DNA of 64,000 bases from Parvularcula maris (GCF_024505085.1 NZ_JANIBC010000005.1:101648-165647); one strand, 5' to 3'. Counted from the first letter of the stretch, positions 34,272 to 43,039 are shown. Made by a program: numbers and translations. The notes: a model not told the origin generated them from the letters alone.

Positions 34272-34688
34272 TTAGCGGTCGAGAAGGGCGATGGTGGCCA
34301 TGGCCATGCCCCGCGCCTGCTCGATGACGTTAAGGTTGGCGTCGTAGGAGCGGGTCGCCTCGCGCATGTCGGTCATCTCGATCAGCGGGTTGACGTTGGG
34401 CACCTTGACGTAGCCGCGCTGGTCGGCAGCCGGGTGGGAGGGGTCGTAGGAGAGCTTGAACTCGCCAGGGTCCGTGCCGATCTTCTTGATGGTGACCGTG
34501 TCGGCGCCGAGCGCCTTGTCGAAGGTGGGCTGGAAGACGATGGTCTTGCGCCGGTAGGGGTCGGCGCCGGGGGCGGAGCCGAGCGAGTTGGCGTTGGCGA
34601 TGTTCTCCGAGACCATCCGTACCCGCGTCGACTGCGCTTCGAGGCCGGAGGCGGCGATCTTCATGGTGGCGCTGATGGCGTCCATCAT
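34272..34688 (-). CDS. flgC: flagellar proximal rod protein
   Basis: A 138-residue rod subunit exported by the type III apparatus. It has the rod-family N-terminal signature (AISATMKIAASGLEAQSTRVRM, ENIANANSLG) and the conserved VPNVNPLIEMTDMREATRSYDANL region at the C-terminus, split here as VPNVNPLIEMTDM and REATRSYDANLNV. It lies 8 bp after flgB in the order flgB-flgC-fliE-fliQ. Confidence 0.96.
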   Translation of the reverse strand: MMDAISATMKIAASGLEAQSTRVRMVSENIANANSLGSAPGADPYRRKTIVFQPTFDKALGADTVTIKKIGTDPGEFKLSYDPSHPAADQRGYVKVPNVNPLIEMTDMREATRSYDANLNVIEQARGMAMATIALLDR

Positions 34689-34696
34689 CCTGCTCC

Positions 34697-35089
34697 TTAA
34701 GTGCGGGTGGAGAGCACGGCCTTCATCATGCCGGCGTGCTTCTTCATCAGTTGGGTGGTGAGCTGGTAGTCGCGGCCATTGTCGGCGGCCTTGATCATCT
34801 GCTCTTCCAGCGTGACCTGGTTGCCCGAGGGGGCGACTTCCCAGCCTTGGACATGGGTGTTCTCGCGGAAGGTGGTGTTGCCGAGATCGGCGACCATATG
34901 ACGGCCATGGGTCGCCTTCATGGAGGCGGGCTCCACCGTGCGCAGCGCCTCGGTGAAGGTGCGCAGGTCCTGGGCTTTGTAGCCGGGCGTGTCGGAGTTG
35001 GCGACGTTCTGTGCCAGGAGCGTGTGGCGGACCGTCAGATAGTCCATCTTGTTCGTCATCGTGGCGAACAGGCTGATGCCGTCGATCAT
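34697..35089 (-). CDS. flgB: flagellar proximal rod protein
   Basis: A 130-residue rod subunit that forms the first layer on FliE. The N-terminus (MDYLTVRHTLLAQNVANSDT) and PGYKAQDL motif are standard, as are the C-terminal coil residues QMIKAADNGRDYQLTTQLM. It heads its operon; the TTTAAA element at 35144 is 54 bp upstream, and fliI starts in the opposite direction. Confidence 0.96.
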   Translation of the reverse strand: MIDGISLFATMTNKMDYLTVRHTLLAQNVANSDTPGYKAQDLRTFTEALRTVEPASMKATHGRHMVADLGNTTFRENTHVQGWEVAPSGNQVTLEEQMIKAADNGRDYQLTTQLMKKHAGMMKAVLSTRT

Positions 35090-35143
35090 GGGTGCCCTCC
35101 CGCCGGGCGGCGGCCCGGATCAGCGTTAACGAAGCGGGCAGGT

Positions 35144-35149
35144 TTTAAA
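35144..35149. promoter_or_regulatory. TTTAAA element between flgB and fliI
   Basis: Full context GGTTTTAAACCCGGATAAAAGG. It is almost centred between the divergent starts (54 bp from flgB, 55 bp from fliI) and can serve both. The TTTAAACCSGNATAAA core is nearly repeated before flgE. Confidence 0.55.
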
Positions 35150-35204
35150 CCCGGATAAAAGGCGAGGGGGCAGGACCGAGGCTGCTTGCATGAAGGAGAA
35201 CCGC

Positions 35205-36590
35205 ATGCCTGGCGAGAGAAGCACGAGCCAAGCCCTCACCGCCCTCGACGAGGCGGCGTCGCGCCTGCGCGGGCTGCCCGGCCCCGTCTGGGAGGGAGAG
35301 ATCTCCTCCGCCCTCGGAACGGTCTTGAGGGTCAAGGGCCTCTCCGGCATCCTCTCGGCGGGCGATCTCTGTCAGGTCGAGCGCCGGGGCATGAGCGCTC
35401 TGGACTGCCAGGTGGTGGGCGTCGAGGAGGAGGAGTCGCTCCTCATGGGCTTCTCCGACACCGAAGGCGTGGCGTCGGGCGCTAAGGTGACCTTCCCTGA
35501 GGCACGCTTCCGCATCAAGGTCTCCGACGGCTGGCTCGGCCGCGTCATCGGTCCCATGGCGCAGCCCATTGACGGCAAGGGTCCGCTGCCCGAAGGCGCG
35601 TTCGCCACCCCCCTCAAAGGCACCCCGCCGCCAGCCTTCGCGCGGCGCCGGGTGGGCGCCATGATCGACACCGGCGTCAAAGCCATCGACGCCTTCACCC
35701 CCATCTGCCGCGGCCAGCGCATGGGCATCTTCGCGGGCTCCGGTGTCGGCAAGTCGACGCTTCTCTCCATGCTCGCGCGTTCGTCGGCGGCGGATGTGAA
35801 CGTCATCGGCCTGATCGGCGAGCGGGGCCGCGAGGTGCAGGAGTTCCTGCAGCGCGACCTCGGCGAGGAGGGGCTCAAGCGCTCCATCGTGGTCGTCGCC
35901 ACCTCGGACGAGAGTCCTCTTGCCAGGCGCCAGGCTGCCTACCTCACCATGGCCGTGGCCGAGGACCAGCGGAAGCGCGGCCGCCACGTCTTCTGCATGA
36001 TGGACTCGGTCACCCGCTTCGCCCATGCCCTGCGCGAGATCGGTCTCGCCGTGGGCGAGCCTCCCTCGGCCCGGGGTTTCCCTCCTTCGGTCTTCGGCGA
36101 GCTGGCGCATCTTCTCGAGCGCTCAGGCCCCGGCATGGGTGAGCAGGGGGACATCACCTTGGCTGCCACCGTGCTCGTGGACGGCGACGACCATGACGAC
36201 CCCGTGGCCGATGCCACTCGCGGTATTCTGGACGGGCACCTCGTCCTGTCGCGGCAAGTGGCCACCAGGGGCCGCTTCCCCGCCATCGACGTACCCGGAT
36301 CGGTCTCCCGCCTGGCCCCCGACTGCTATCCTGCCGCGGACGATGCCAAGGCGGCGGCCGAAGCCCGCAGGCTGCTCTCGGTCTACGAGGAGAAGCGCGA
36401 CGTCATCGCCATCGGCCTCTACAAGCGAGGCGCCGACCCCGAGACCGACAGGGCCATCGAACGCGTCCCCGGTATCGAGGCCTTCTGCGCCCAAGACCGC
36501 CATGAGACCCTGCCTGCCGAGGCGGGGATGGTGGCGCTGAAGGAGGTGCTAGGCCACGTGGCGCCCGAGATGCTGCCGGCTGAGGCGTAG
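35205..36590 (+). CDS. fliI: flagellum-specific ATP synthase (export ATPase)
   Basis: The ATPase that unfolds and feeds substrates to the export gate, related to F1-beta. In 461 residues it has Walker A GSGVGKST (about 178-185), the family-specific GLIGERGREVQEFL and the Walker B strand HVFCMMDSVTRFAHALREIGL (shown as VFCMMDSVTRFAHALREI). The ATG at 35205 is preferred to the one at 35190 because AAGGAG lies 6 bases before it. The usual partner fliJ is not adjacent; the next gene, DUF1217, is convergent. Confidence 0.96.
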   Translation: MPGERSTSQALTALDEAASRLRGLPGPVWEGEISSALGTVLRVKGLSGILSAGDLCQVERRGMSALDCQVVGVEEEESLLMGFSDTEGVASGAKVTFPEARFRIKVSDGWLGRVIGPMAQPIDGKGPLPEGAFATPLKGTPPPAFARRRVGAMIDTGVKAIDAFTPICRGQRMGIFAGSGVGKSTLLSMLARSSAADVNVIGLIGERGREVQEFLQRDLGEEGLKRSIVVVATSDESPLARRQAAYLTMAVAEDQRKRGRHVFCMMDSVTRFAHALREIGLAVGEPPSARGFPPSVFGELAHLLERSGPGMGEQGDITLAATVLVDGDDHDDPVADATRGILDGHLVLSRQVATRGRFPAIDVPGSVSRLAPDCYPAADDAKAAAEARRLLSVYEEKRDVIAIGLYKRGADPETDRAIERVPGIEAFCAQDRHETLPAEAGMVALKEVLGHVAPEMLPAEA

Positions 36591-36596
36591 GGCTTC

Positions 36597-38141
36597 TTAG
36601 AAGAACGTCGCGCCGAGGGTGGCCGGGTCGATCGAGACGATCCCGCCAGCGCCGCCGCCCGCGTCGAGGGTCGGGTCGATGCCGTAGAGGGCGAGGGTGT
36701 TCGACACCTGGCCCGGTGCGCCGTTCCTGATGTCGTAGAGCAGGGTGAAGCGCTGCAGGAACTTCTTGCGGCCCTCGGGATCCTTCAGCTCGTCGAGGTC
36801 CAGACGGTCCTCGAAGATCTCGGCCAGCTTGTCCGGGTTCGTCCGCTGCATCTCGTCGGGCAGGTCGAGGGCTGTGAAGATCACCTCCCGCAGCGCCTTG
36901 TCGCCGAGCACGGAGAACCAGCTCGTCAGGCCGGGGGCCTTGCGGTCGAAGTAAGCGGCCAGGCGCACGCCGATATTGTCCTCGCCCGCATCGCCTTCGA
37001 GCTTCACCCGGCGGTACTTGCCGATGACCTCCTCGGCGAAGTTCGGGTTACGGACGTTCCGGTCACCGCTCTCCGCGAAAGCGAAGGCGCGAGCGAAGTC
37101 GCGAAACTTCTTGTCGACGAGCTTGTTGGCGAGGCTGTCAGGATCGGCAACGCCTTCCTCCAGCACCTTCTTGACCAGCGCGCGGCTGTCCACCTGGCTC
37201 TCGAGGTCGAAGGCGGTGAGGGCGAAGCGGTAGAGGCGTTCGTCCGCAAGGAGCTCCTCCGCAGACGACACATTGCCGATATTCTCGCGGAAGTACTGGA
37301 TCTCACGCTCGTTGAACTTGGCGAGCGGGAGTTGGCGCCCGGTATCCTGCGCTGCCTTGGCCTCCGCCTTCAGGGTCTCGCGGTTGTAGTTCGAGACCAC
37401 GCTGTCGAGAAACTTCGGGTTGCGGACATTGCCGTGCCCGACCTCGGCGAAGGCGAAGGCGCGGGCGAAGATGCCGTAGCGGCTGTCCCTTGCGGTGTTG
37501 GCCAGGGACTCCTCGGCGAGGTCCCCGGCGGAGGGGTTGTAGAAGCCCGCATCGAGCGCCCTGCCGATCAGCTCACGGTTTTCCTGCTCGCCGCCGAGAC
37601 CGTAGGCGGTCAGTGCCACGGCCAGGAGCTTGTCGTCCTGAACGAGCTGCTTGCCCGTGGTGAGGCTGCCGACATTGTTGCGGAAATAGGTGATCGCCTC
37701 GGTCAGCGCCGCGCCGGTGAGCTGTGTCCGCGTGGCGAAGCGGCTGGCCACCGTGTCGATGGCGTTCTGCTTCTCGAAATCGAAGACGAGGTCGTCGGAG
37801 AACCAGAAGGCCTTGGCCAGGGTGTCGATCTCGTTCGTGCCGGTCTGCTCCAGCTTCGCATCGGCACTGAAGGGATCGAACACCCCCTCGTCGAGGATCT
37901 GCTGGATGAGCTCCGGATCGTCCGCCTTGTCCGAGAGACCGAAGGCGGTGAGGGCGTAGTTCAGGAGCCGCTCGTCGGCGATCAGCTCGGCACCGGTCGA
38001 GACGGAGCCGATCTTGGCGCGGAAATAGGCTTCCTCCGCCTCGAGGTCGCGGCGGCCCTCCGCCTCGGCAGTGTCGATGGGCTCCAGAGGGCGGCCGTAA
38101 TTTCGCTCGAACGTCAGATAGCTGAGATAGGTCGAGGTCAT
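36597..38141 (-). CDS. DUF1217 flagellar-cluster protein with four internal repeats
   Basis: A 514-residue protein of the DUF1217 family, found in alphaproteobacterial flagellar loci and of unknown role. Four related blocks can be read, about residues 38-130, 150-250, 280-380 and 390-500. They share an aromatic YFR..IGS.(T/S) start (residues 39, 152, 283), an LI.D..LL..ALTA(F/Y)GL helix, and in the second and third an AFAFAE then NVRNP pair (229 and 238; 352 and 362). No signal peptide or membrane segment is seen. It follows flbT after 36 bp on the same strand, suggesting a link with flagellin production or export. Confidence 0.75.
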   Translation of the reverse strand: MTSTYLSYLTFERNYGRPLEPIDTAEAEGRRDLEAEEAYFRAKIGSVSTGAELIADERLLNYALTAFGLSDKADDPELIQQILDEGVFDPFSADAKLEQTGTNEIDTLAKAFWFSDDLVFDFEKQNAIDTVASRFATRTQLTGAALTEAITYFRNNVGSLTTGKQLVQDDKLLAVALTAYGLGGEQENRELIGRALDAGFYNPSAGDLAEESLANTARDSRYGIFARAFAFAEVGHGNVRNPKFLDSVVSNYNRETLKAEAKAAQDTGRQLPLAKFNEREIQYFRENIGNVSSAEELLADERLYRFALTAFDLESQVDSRALVKKVLEEGVADPDSLANKLVDKKFRDFARAFAFAESGDRNVRNPNFAEEVIGKYRRVKLEGDAGEDNIGVRLAAYFDRKAPGLTSWFSVLGDKALREVIFTALDLPDEMQRTNPDKLAEIFEDRLDLDELKDPEGRKKFLQRFTLLYDIRNGAPGQVSNTLALYGIDPTLDAGGGAGGIVSIDPATLGATFF

Positions 38142-38177
38142 GGCAGCTTTCCTCCGTTACCGGCGCGTGACCGGTTC

Positions 38178-38669
38178 CTAGCTGGCAGCCCTGAGCTGCT
38201 GATCGTTGATGCGCGCCTCTGCGGCGGCGTGGAACGCCTCGTTCTCCGCGGCCAACTCGCGCGGCACGTCGGGGGAGGCGGCGGGCGCCGCTTCTTGTTC
38301 CGTACCGAGCTCGAGCAGCGGGTGAAGGCGCACCAGGGCCTTGTAGAAGTCCTGAAGGTGGACCTGGTCCATCGCCTCGAGGATCGCCGCTCTGGCGTCG
38401 TTCTCCGTCACCTGGGTGAAGACATAGGCGCCCAGCTTGGACGCATGGCGCAGGGCCTTCTCGTCGGCGCCCGAGATCAGGAGCATCTGGATGGCGAAGT
38501 AGAGCTGGCGCACCGGGGTCTTCGCGTCCTCGGGCTGCAGCACGTATTTGCCGCGAAGCACCTGGCCGAAGCTCGACACGGTAATGGTGTTGCGGCGGTC
38601 GCCATTGGTCAGCACGCAACCGTTGACGATGATGCGCTCGTTGGGGCGCAGTCTCAGACGAAGTCCCAT
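38178..38669 (-). CDS. flbT: flagellar biosynthesis repressor FlbT
   Basis: FlbT binds the 5' leader of flagellin mRNA and lowers its stability or translation until the hook is complete (known in Caulobacter). The 163-residue protein begins MGLRLRLRPNERIIVNGCVL, the family hallmark, with NTITVSSFGQVLRGKYVLQ and QLYFAIQMLLI. It follows flaF by 4 bp, the usual flaF-flbT arrangement. Its likely target, the flagellin leader, is 1.9 kb away. Confidence 0.95.
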   Translation of the reverse strand: MGLRLRLRPNERIIVNGCVLTNGDRRNTITVSSFGQVLRGKYVLQPEDAKTPVRQLYFAIQMLLISGADEKALRHASKLGAYVFTQVTENDARAAILEAMDQVHLQDFYKALVRLHPLLELGTEQEAAPAASPDVPRELAAENEAFHAAAEARINDQQLRAAS

Positions 38670-38673
38670 GAGG

Positions 38674-39099
38674 TTAGCTCGCTTCTTGTAGCTCCGCGCC
38701 TTCGGTCTTTTCTTCGGGCGCGGCTTCCGGTTTTTCTCCGGCGAGTCCTTTGATGATGTTGCGGTTGATCTCGAGAAGGGGCGCCATGGTCTTGTCGCCT
38801 GAGATCACTTCGGGGGTGTGGCGGTCGACGAAGAGCGCGAGCGAGATGATGCCGGCTTTCAGTTCGTCGGGAAGCGGGTTGTCCTGGAACGCGCAGTCGA
38901 ACATCAGCTCACCCCAGAGCTTCTGGTTCCTGCTGAGCGCGTCGAGAGCGAAACTGGAGAGGGGGAACTGCTCTTCGCGCGAGGCGCGTTCGAGCTCACC
39001 GGTGATCTGGAGGAAGACCTTGCGCTCGATCGCGCGCGGATCTTCTGTCTCGGTGATGGTCTGCTTGTAGGCGGCTTTCGCCTGGGCCCTGCCGTACAT
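38674..39099 (-). CDS. flaF: flagellar biosynthesis regulator FlaF
   Basis: FlaF acts opposite to FlbT, assisting flagellin secretion or synthesis in alphaproteobacteria. The 141-residue protein has AYKQTITETEDPRAIERKVF near the start and NQKLWGELMFDCAFQDNPLP in the middle, both characteristic. The C-terminal 30 residues are Glu/Ala-rich and unconserved. It lies directly after the flagellin terminator hairpin, followed by flbT. Confidence 0.93.
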   Translation of the reverse strand: MYGRAQAKAAYKQTITETEDPRAIERKVFLQITGELERASREEQFPLSSFALDALSRNQKLWGELMFDCAFQDNPLPDELKAGIISLALFVDRHTPEVISGDKTMAPLLEINRNIIKGLAGEKPEAAPEEKTEGAELQEAS

Positions 39100-39152
39100 A
39101 GATCGTTCTCGTCCTGATTGTTCTTGGTTTGATACCTAAGAAGGAAGGGGGT

Positions 39153-39178
39153 GGCCCCCGGGGATGATCCCGAGGGCC
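39153..39178 (-). terminator. terminator-like hairpin downstream of flagellin
   Basis: Read on the minus strand, GGCCCTCGGG pairs with CCCGGGGGCC around ATCATC, a 10-bp stem with one G-T pair, 20 bases after the flagellin stop. The following tract is only modestly T-rich, so partial read-through into flaF-flbT is possible. Confidence 0.6.
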
Positions 39179-39197
39179 GGTGTTTGGGGCCTGCCGA

Positions 39198-40601
39198 TTA
39201 ACGGAAGAGGCTGAGCAGCGACTGCGGACGCTGGTTGGCGATGGAGAGCGCCTGGGTGGCAAGCTGCTCTTGCACCTGGAAGCTCTGCAGACGGCTCGAC
39301 TCTTCGGTCAGGTCGGCTTCCGTGAGGGCCGCAACGCCGAGCTCGAGGCTGTCGGTGAGGTCCGAAAGGAAGTTCTGACGGCTGTCGAGGGTCGACTCGA
39401 ACACACCGATGACCGTTTGCGAGATGTTGACGCGAGCGATCAGGCTGTCGGCGATGACGAAGCCGGCTTGAACGTTGCCGGTGGTCTCACCAGCGACGTC
39501 GATCTGACGAGCCACGGCGCGGAAGCCGGAGTCGTTGGCGAACGAACGCAGGTTGCTGTCGGAGAAGACAGCGTTCTGAAGGAACGCGGCACCCGAGGCG
39601 AACGCGTCACCGCCAGCGGTGGCGAAGGCGTTGGCTTTGGAGGCGTTGTAGTCCACCGCAGCAACTTCGTCACCGTTCGTGTAGCCCGCGACACCGGCGA
39701 AGGTGTAGGGGTTCGCGCCACCGGAGTCACCGTCCGTGTAGTACGCATCGACGAGAGCCTGGCTCGGCGCTGCGGTGATGTCGGTGATCTCGATCACGTC
39801 ACGGCTGGTGTCGTTGCCGACCTTGCCGAGGTTGGACGTGGCAATACCGATCGAGGCCAGGAAGTTCCGGTCTTCCTCAGAGCCGTAGAAGGTGAAGGCG
39901 TTGGCGGAGGTTTCCGCAGCCGCACCTTGCTCGCGGGTGATGACGGAGTCGGAGTTCGCGCCCTGGGTCAGGTCGACACTGCCGTCGCCATTTTCGTCGA
40001 GCCGGTCACCGAAGCCGGAGTTGAAGGCACGCGACAGTGCGTCGAACTGAGCTTCAGCCTGGGCGACGGTGAAACCGCCTTGAGCCACACCGGCCAGCTC
40101 AAGGCTGTCGAGGTTTTGCGCTTGCAGGGTGAAGGTGCTGAGCTCGAACGAACCGTTGTCGCGGGTCAGGGTGGTGGTCAGCGTGGTGGTCTTGGAACCA
40201 GCAAGCAGGTTCACACCGTTGAACGACGTGGCGTCGATCTGGCCTTCGATCTGCTCGACGACCTGGCCGATGGCGAACTGAACTTCCTTCAGCGCCGTAC
40301 CGGTCTGCGCGGTGGTCAGCGCGGACTGGATGGAGTTGATGTCTTCGGTGATGCCGCTGAGGCCGGCCGAAGCGGTTTTCGCCGTGTTGACGCCAACCGT
40401 CAGGTTGTCCTTCAGGCCGTCGAGAACGGCAACGTCACCCTTCACCGTCTGAGCGACGAGGAAGAAGGCGGGGTTTTCTTTGGGGCTGCGAACTTTCAGG
40501 CCCGTGGAGATACGGTCCTGGGTCTCTTGCAGGTTCGACTGAACCGAACGAAGAGTGCGAAGCGCGGTTTGCGCGGATGCGTTGGTAAGCAGAGATGCCA
40601 T
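39198..40601 (-). CDS. flagellin
   Basis: The filament subunit, 467 residues. Residues 1-140 and about 375-467 form the coiled-coil D0/D1 domains seen in all flagellins: MASLLTNASAQTALRTLRSV, QDRISTGLKVRSPKENPAFF at the N-terminus, and SRLQSFQVQEQLATQALSIA with a final LLSLFR at the C-terminus. The central ~230 residues are a variable surface domain, making it larger than the ~270-residue flagellins of Caulobacter. Ser and Thr are plentiful there and could be modified. It is followed by a terminator and flaF-flbT; the leader carries a ribosome-site hairpin. Confidence 0.96.
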   Translation of the reverse strand: MASLLTNASAQTALRTLRSVQSNLQETQDRISTGLKVRSPKENPAFFLVAQTVKGDVAVLDGLKDNLTVGVNTAKTASAGLSGITEDINSIQSALTTAQTGTALKEVQFAIGQVVEQIEGQIDATSFNGVNLLAGSKTTTLTTTLTRDNGSFELSTFTLQAQNLDSLELAGVAQGGFTVAQAEAQFDALSRAFNSGFGDRLDENGDGSVDLTQGANSDSVITREQGAAAETSANAFTFYGSEEDRNFLASIGIATSNLGKVGNDTSRDVIEITDITAAPSQALVDAYYTDGDSGGANPYTFAGVAGYTNGDEVAAVDYNASKANAFATAGGDAFASGAAFLQNAVFSDSNLRSFANDSGFRAVARQIDVAGETTGNVQAGFVIADSLIARVNISQTVIGVFESTLDSRQNFLSDLTDSLELGVAALTEADLTEESSRLQSFQVQEQLATQALSIANQRPQSLLSLFR

Positions 40602-40723
40602 TGGTTTGGGCTCCTTGAGTTCTCAAGTTTGACAGGAGCGCCTTCTGACGCCGGGCAATGCGGTCCCTCACGAACCGAGTGCTGGGATGAAGCTAGGGGG
40701 GCTAGGTTAAGCGGTCGTGAAAT
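40602..40723 (-). promoter_or_regulatory. flagellin 5' leader with hairpin overlapping the ribosome binding site
   Basis: Read toward flagellin, the leader ends CTTGAGAACTCAAGGAGCCC before a short spacer and the ATG. The CTTGA...TCAAG stem with loop GAAC (40614-40627) shares bases with the AAGGAG ribosome site (40611-40616), so folding would reduce initiation. This is a natural candidate for FlbT control. No convincing sigma-54 GG-N10-GC site was found here. Confidence 0.55.
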
Positions 40724-41251
40724 TCAGAGCTTAACTTGCGTCCCGTTTAGGGACAGGTGCTGGAGACTTTTCTTAGCACCATCTTTACTATAGACCCCGT
40801 CGCCTTTCTCGTCTTCGAGCTTGCGGATGGCCTGGGAGCGGACCTGGCCGATCGCATCCTTCACCGCGCCGATCGCGCGCATATTGCCCTCGACGGTCTT
40901 GTTGAAGCCGCCGATCCTGGCCTGCAGCTCGCCTGGGTCGAGGTCCTCGACGGCCCGCATCGCGCCCCGGTTGTATTCCAGCCGCTCGGCCTGGCGGATC
41001 AGATCGCTCTTCTCCCGCTGCAGCTCGGCAAAGCCTTCGAAGTCGCCTGCCTTGATCACCTCGGTCTCGCGGCGAAGCACGTCGGCGAGCTTGGCCATGA
41101 CGGAGAGGACCAGGGGCTCGGATTTGGGCTTGGCGGTCGGCTCCACCGCCGCTTCAGCTTCCGGCGCGGGCTGCGCCCGTTCATCGCGGCGAAACTCGGG
41201 GAAGAGGCTCTCACGCTCTTCCCGGCTCAGGCGCTCAACGTTCTCTTTCAT
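40724..41251 (-). CDS. FlgN-like flagellar chaperone
   Basis: A 175-residue, highly charged helical protein. Residues about 47-130 (LSVMAKLADVLRRETEVIKA, FAELQREKSDLIRQAERLE) show the FlgN-type pattern of L..VL..E...L..GD...L..L...K..L, and the C-terminus ends in the polar SKDGAKKSLQHLSLNGTQVKL, seen here as YSKDGAKKSLQHL. FlgN chaperones FlgK and FlgL. The gene overlaps the FlgJ-like gene by 17 bp in flgI-flgJ-flgN. The match is by pattern and context, so the identification is moderate. Confidence 0.6.
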   Translation of the reverse strand: MKENVERLSREERESLFPEFRRDERAQPAPEAEAAVEPTAKPKSEPLVLSVMAKLADVLRRETEVIKAGDFEGFAELQREKSDLIRQAERLEYNRGAMRAVEDLDPGELQARIGGFNKTVEGNMRAIGAVKDAIGQVRSQAIRKLEDEKGDGVYSKDGAKKSLQHLSLNGTQVKL

Positions 41252-41645
41252 GGTCGGCGTTCTCGCTGGTGGTGGCGTCCGGGTTCATCCCAGGCGTTTC
41301 AGTGGGGGAGGGGAGGTCTTCGGGCAGCTCGGAGATGCGGTTGATCTCGGCCATCACCATGTCGGCGATGCCGATCCCGCCCCTGGCCGCAAAAGCGTCG
41401 GCGATGTGCTGGACGAGGAAGCCCTGCCACATCTTCTCGGCATTGCCGCCGCCGAAAAGGCCGTCGGTCTTCATGCCCGAGAACATCGTGTCCACGAACT
41501 GGTTGAGGAACACGGCCTCGAAGCCTTCCGCCGCCTCGCGAGCCTCGTCGGGCTTGGCTGCCTGAAGGCGGCGGGCCGCGCCCGCGATGTCGAGCTCGGG
41601 GGAGGCTTCCGCGCCGAGGGGCTGGAGGGGGGCAACTTCCGTCAT
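41235..41645 (-). CDS. rod-binding protein, FlgJ N-terminal type
   Basis: A 136-residue protein corresponding to the N-terminal rod-binding domain of FlgJ (EAREAAEGFEAVFLNQFVDTMF, GNAEKMWQGFLVQHIADAFA), which caps the rod. The muramidase half of enterobacterial FlgJ is missing, as usual in alphaproteobacteria where a separate lytic enzyme opens the wall. It overlaps flgI by 4 bp (ATGA) and the FlgN-like gene by 17 bp, so the three are coupled. Confidence 0.85.
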   Translation of the reverse strand: MTEVAPLQPLGAEASPELDIAGAARRLQAAKPDEAREAAEGFEAVFLNQFVDTMFSGMKTDGLFGGGNAEKMWQGFLVQHIADAFAARGGIGIADMVMAEINRISELPEDLPSPTETPGMNPDATTSENADHERER

Positions 41646-42817
41646 TGGACCACCAGCTCCGCCTGAAGCGCACCGGACGTCTTGATGGTCTGGAGGATCG
41701 AGATCATGTCGCGCGGGGTGACCCCCATGGCGTTGAGGCCGTCGACCAGCTCCTGCAGGGTCACGTTCTCCTCGATTACCTGGAAGCCGTTGCCGAGCTC
41801 CTCCTCGACCACGATGTCTGTGCGCGGCACCACCACCGTCTCGCCGACGCGGGAGAAGGGGGAGGGCTGGCTGACCTGGGGCCGCTCGGAGATGCGGATG
41901 GTGATGTTGCCGTGCGTGATGGCCACTGGCGAGATGCGGACATTGTTGCCGATGACGATCGTGCCTGAGCTCTCGTCGACGACGACGCGGGCCACCTCGT
42001 CAGCCTCCACGTCGATGCTCTCGAGGTCGGCCAGCATGGTCGTCACCTCGCCCTGATAGGCGGCGGGCACGGTGACCTCGACGGTGGCGAGGTCCACGGC
42101 GCGGGCGAAGCGTCCGGAGAGGCGCGCGTCGATGGCGCCTGCGATGCGGTTCGCCGTCGTGAAGTCGGGGTTCTTGAGGATCAGCCGCACCCGGTCGAGA
42201 TCGTTGATCGGGAAGGCCAGCTCCCGCTCCACCGTGGCGCCCTCGGGCACGCGGCCTTGCGTGGGCACGCCGCGGCTGACCGAACCGGCGTTGCCTTGTG
42301 CCTGGAAGCCGCCGATGATGAGCTGTCCCTGGGCGACAGCGTAGACATTGCCGTCGGCGGCGGTCAGCGGGGTGACCAGCAGCGTGCCCCCCTGAAGCGA
42401 GCGGGCATCGCCCAGCGCCGAGACCGTCACGTCGATCCGGTCGCCGCCGCGTGAGAAACCGGGCAGGGAGGCGGTGACCATGACCGCGGCCACGTTCCTC
42501 GTCTGCAGGATGCGGTCGGTGGGCAGGGCCACGCCGAAGCGCTCCAGCATGGCGCGCACGGACTGCTCGGTGAACAGCGCGTTCTGCGTCCGGTCGCCGG
42601 TGCCGGGCAAGCCGACGACGATGCCGTAGCCGATGAGCTGGTTCTCGCGGACACCTTCGATCTTGGTGATGTCCTTCAGGCGCGAGGCGTTCGCGCCCAA
42701 GGGGGCAAGGGGTAGGAGGGCGCTGCCAAGGGCGAGCAGCGTCCCAGCCAAGGCGGTTCTCCGCCTGCGCAGTCGTGAAGCAGCGCTGATGAGCCAAGAA
42801 GACATGGGCGCAATCAT
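41642..42817 (-). CDS. flgI: flagellar P-ring protein
   Basis: FlgI forms the periplasmic P ring. The 391-residue precursor has an N-terminal signal peptide (RRRTALAGTLLALGSALLP) and the conserved stretches SRLKDITKIEGVRENQLIGYG (shown split as SRLKDITKIEGV and RENQLIGYGIVVGLPGTGD) and TLQELVDGLNAMGVTPRDMI near the end. Two ATGs (42817, 42805) are possible and neither has a clear ribosome site. The TTTAAA element lies only 21 bp upstream of the first, so the transcript may have a very short leader. Confidence 0.96.
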   Translation of the reverse strand: MIAPMSSWLISAASRLRRRRTALAGTLLALGSALLPLAPLGANASRLKDITKIEGVRENQLIGYGIVVGLPGTGDRTQNALFTEQSVRAMLERFGVALPTDRILQTRNVAAVMVTASLPGFSRGGDRIDVTVSALGDARSLQGGTLLVTPLTAADGNVYAVAQGQLIIGGFQAQGNAGSVSRGVPTQGRVPEGATVERELAFPINDLDRVRLILKNPDFTTANRIAGAIDARLSGRFARAVDLATVEVTVPAAYQGEVTTMLADLESIDVEADEVARVVVDESSGTIVIGNNVRISPVAITHGNITIRISERPQVSQPSPFSRVGETVVVPRTDIVVEEELGNGFQVIEENVTLQELVDGLNAMGVTPRDMISILQTIKTSGALQAELVVQ

Positions 42818-42838
42818 AGGCGCGCTGATGAAACGGAC

Positions 42839-42844
42839 TTTAAA
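42839..42844. promoter_or_regulatory. TTTAAA element upstream of flgI
   Basis: TTTAAA in GGACTTTAAAGGATC, 21 bp before the flgI start and 195 bp before the divergent regulator gene. One of the seven sites near flagellar units. Confidence 0.45.
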
Positions 42845-43039
42845 GGATCACTCAACCGCCCGCTATCGGATAGGTTGTATGGCAAGGCGTGTGCCTACCC
42901 TGGATAGGCGGTATGCGAACACTTTCTCCACCAATTTACTTTCAAACAAGGTTAGCTCCTCGTCCCGGCAGAAGTTTCGGACGGCGACGGGCGCGGCGGC
43001 CCGAGGGCAAAAGGGACGCCACAGATACGGTGAGGAAGC

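Noticed and set aside
40640..40700. Sigma-54 promoter before flagellin
   Set aside because: The nearest match (GG, nine bases, GC) has the wrong spacing; canonical sites need GG-N10-GC.
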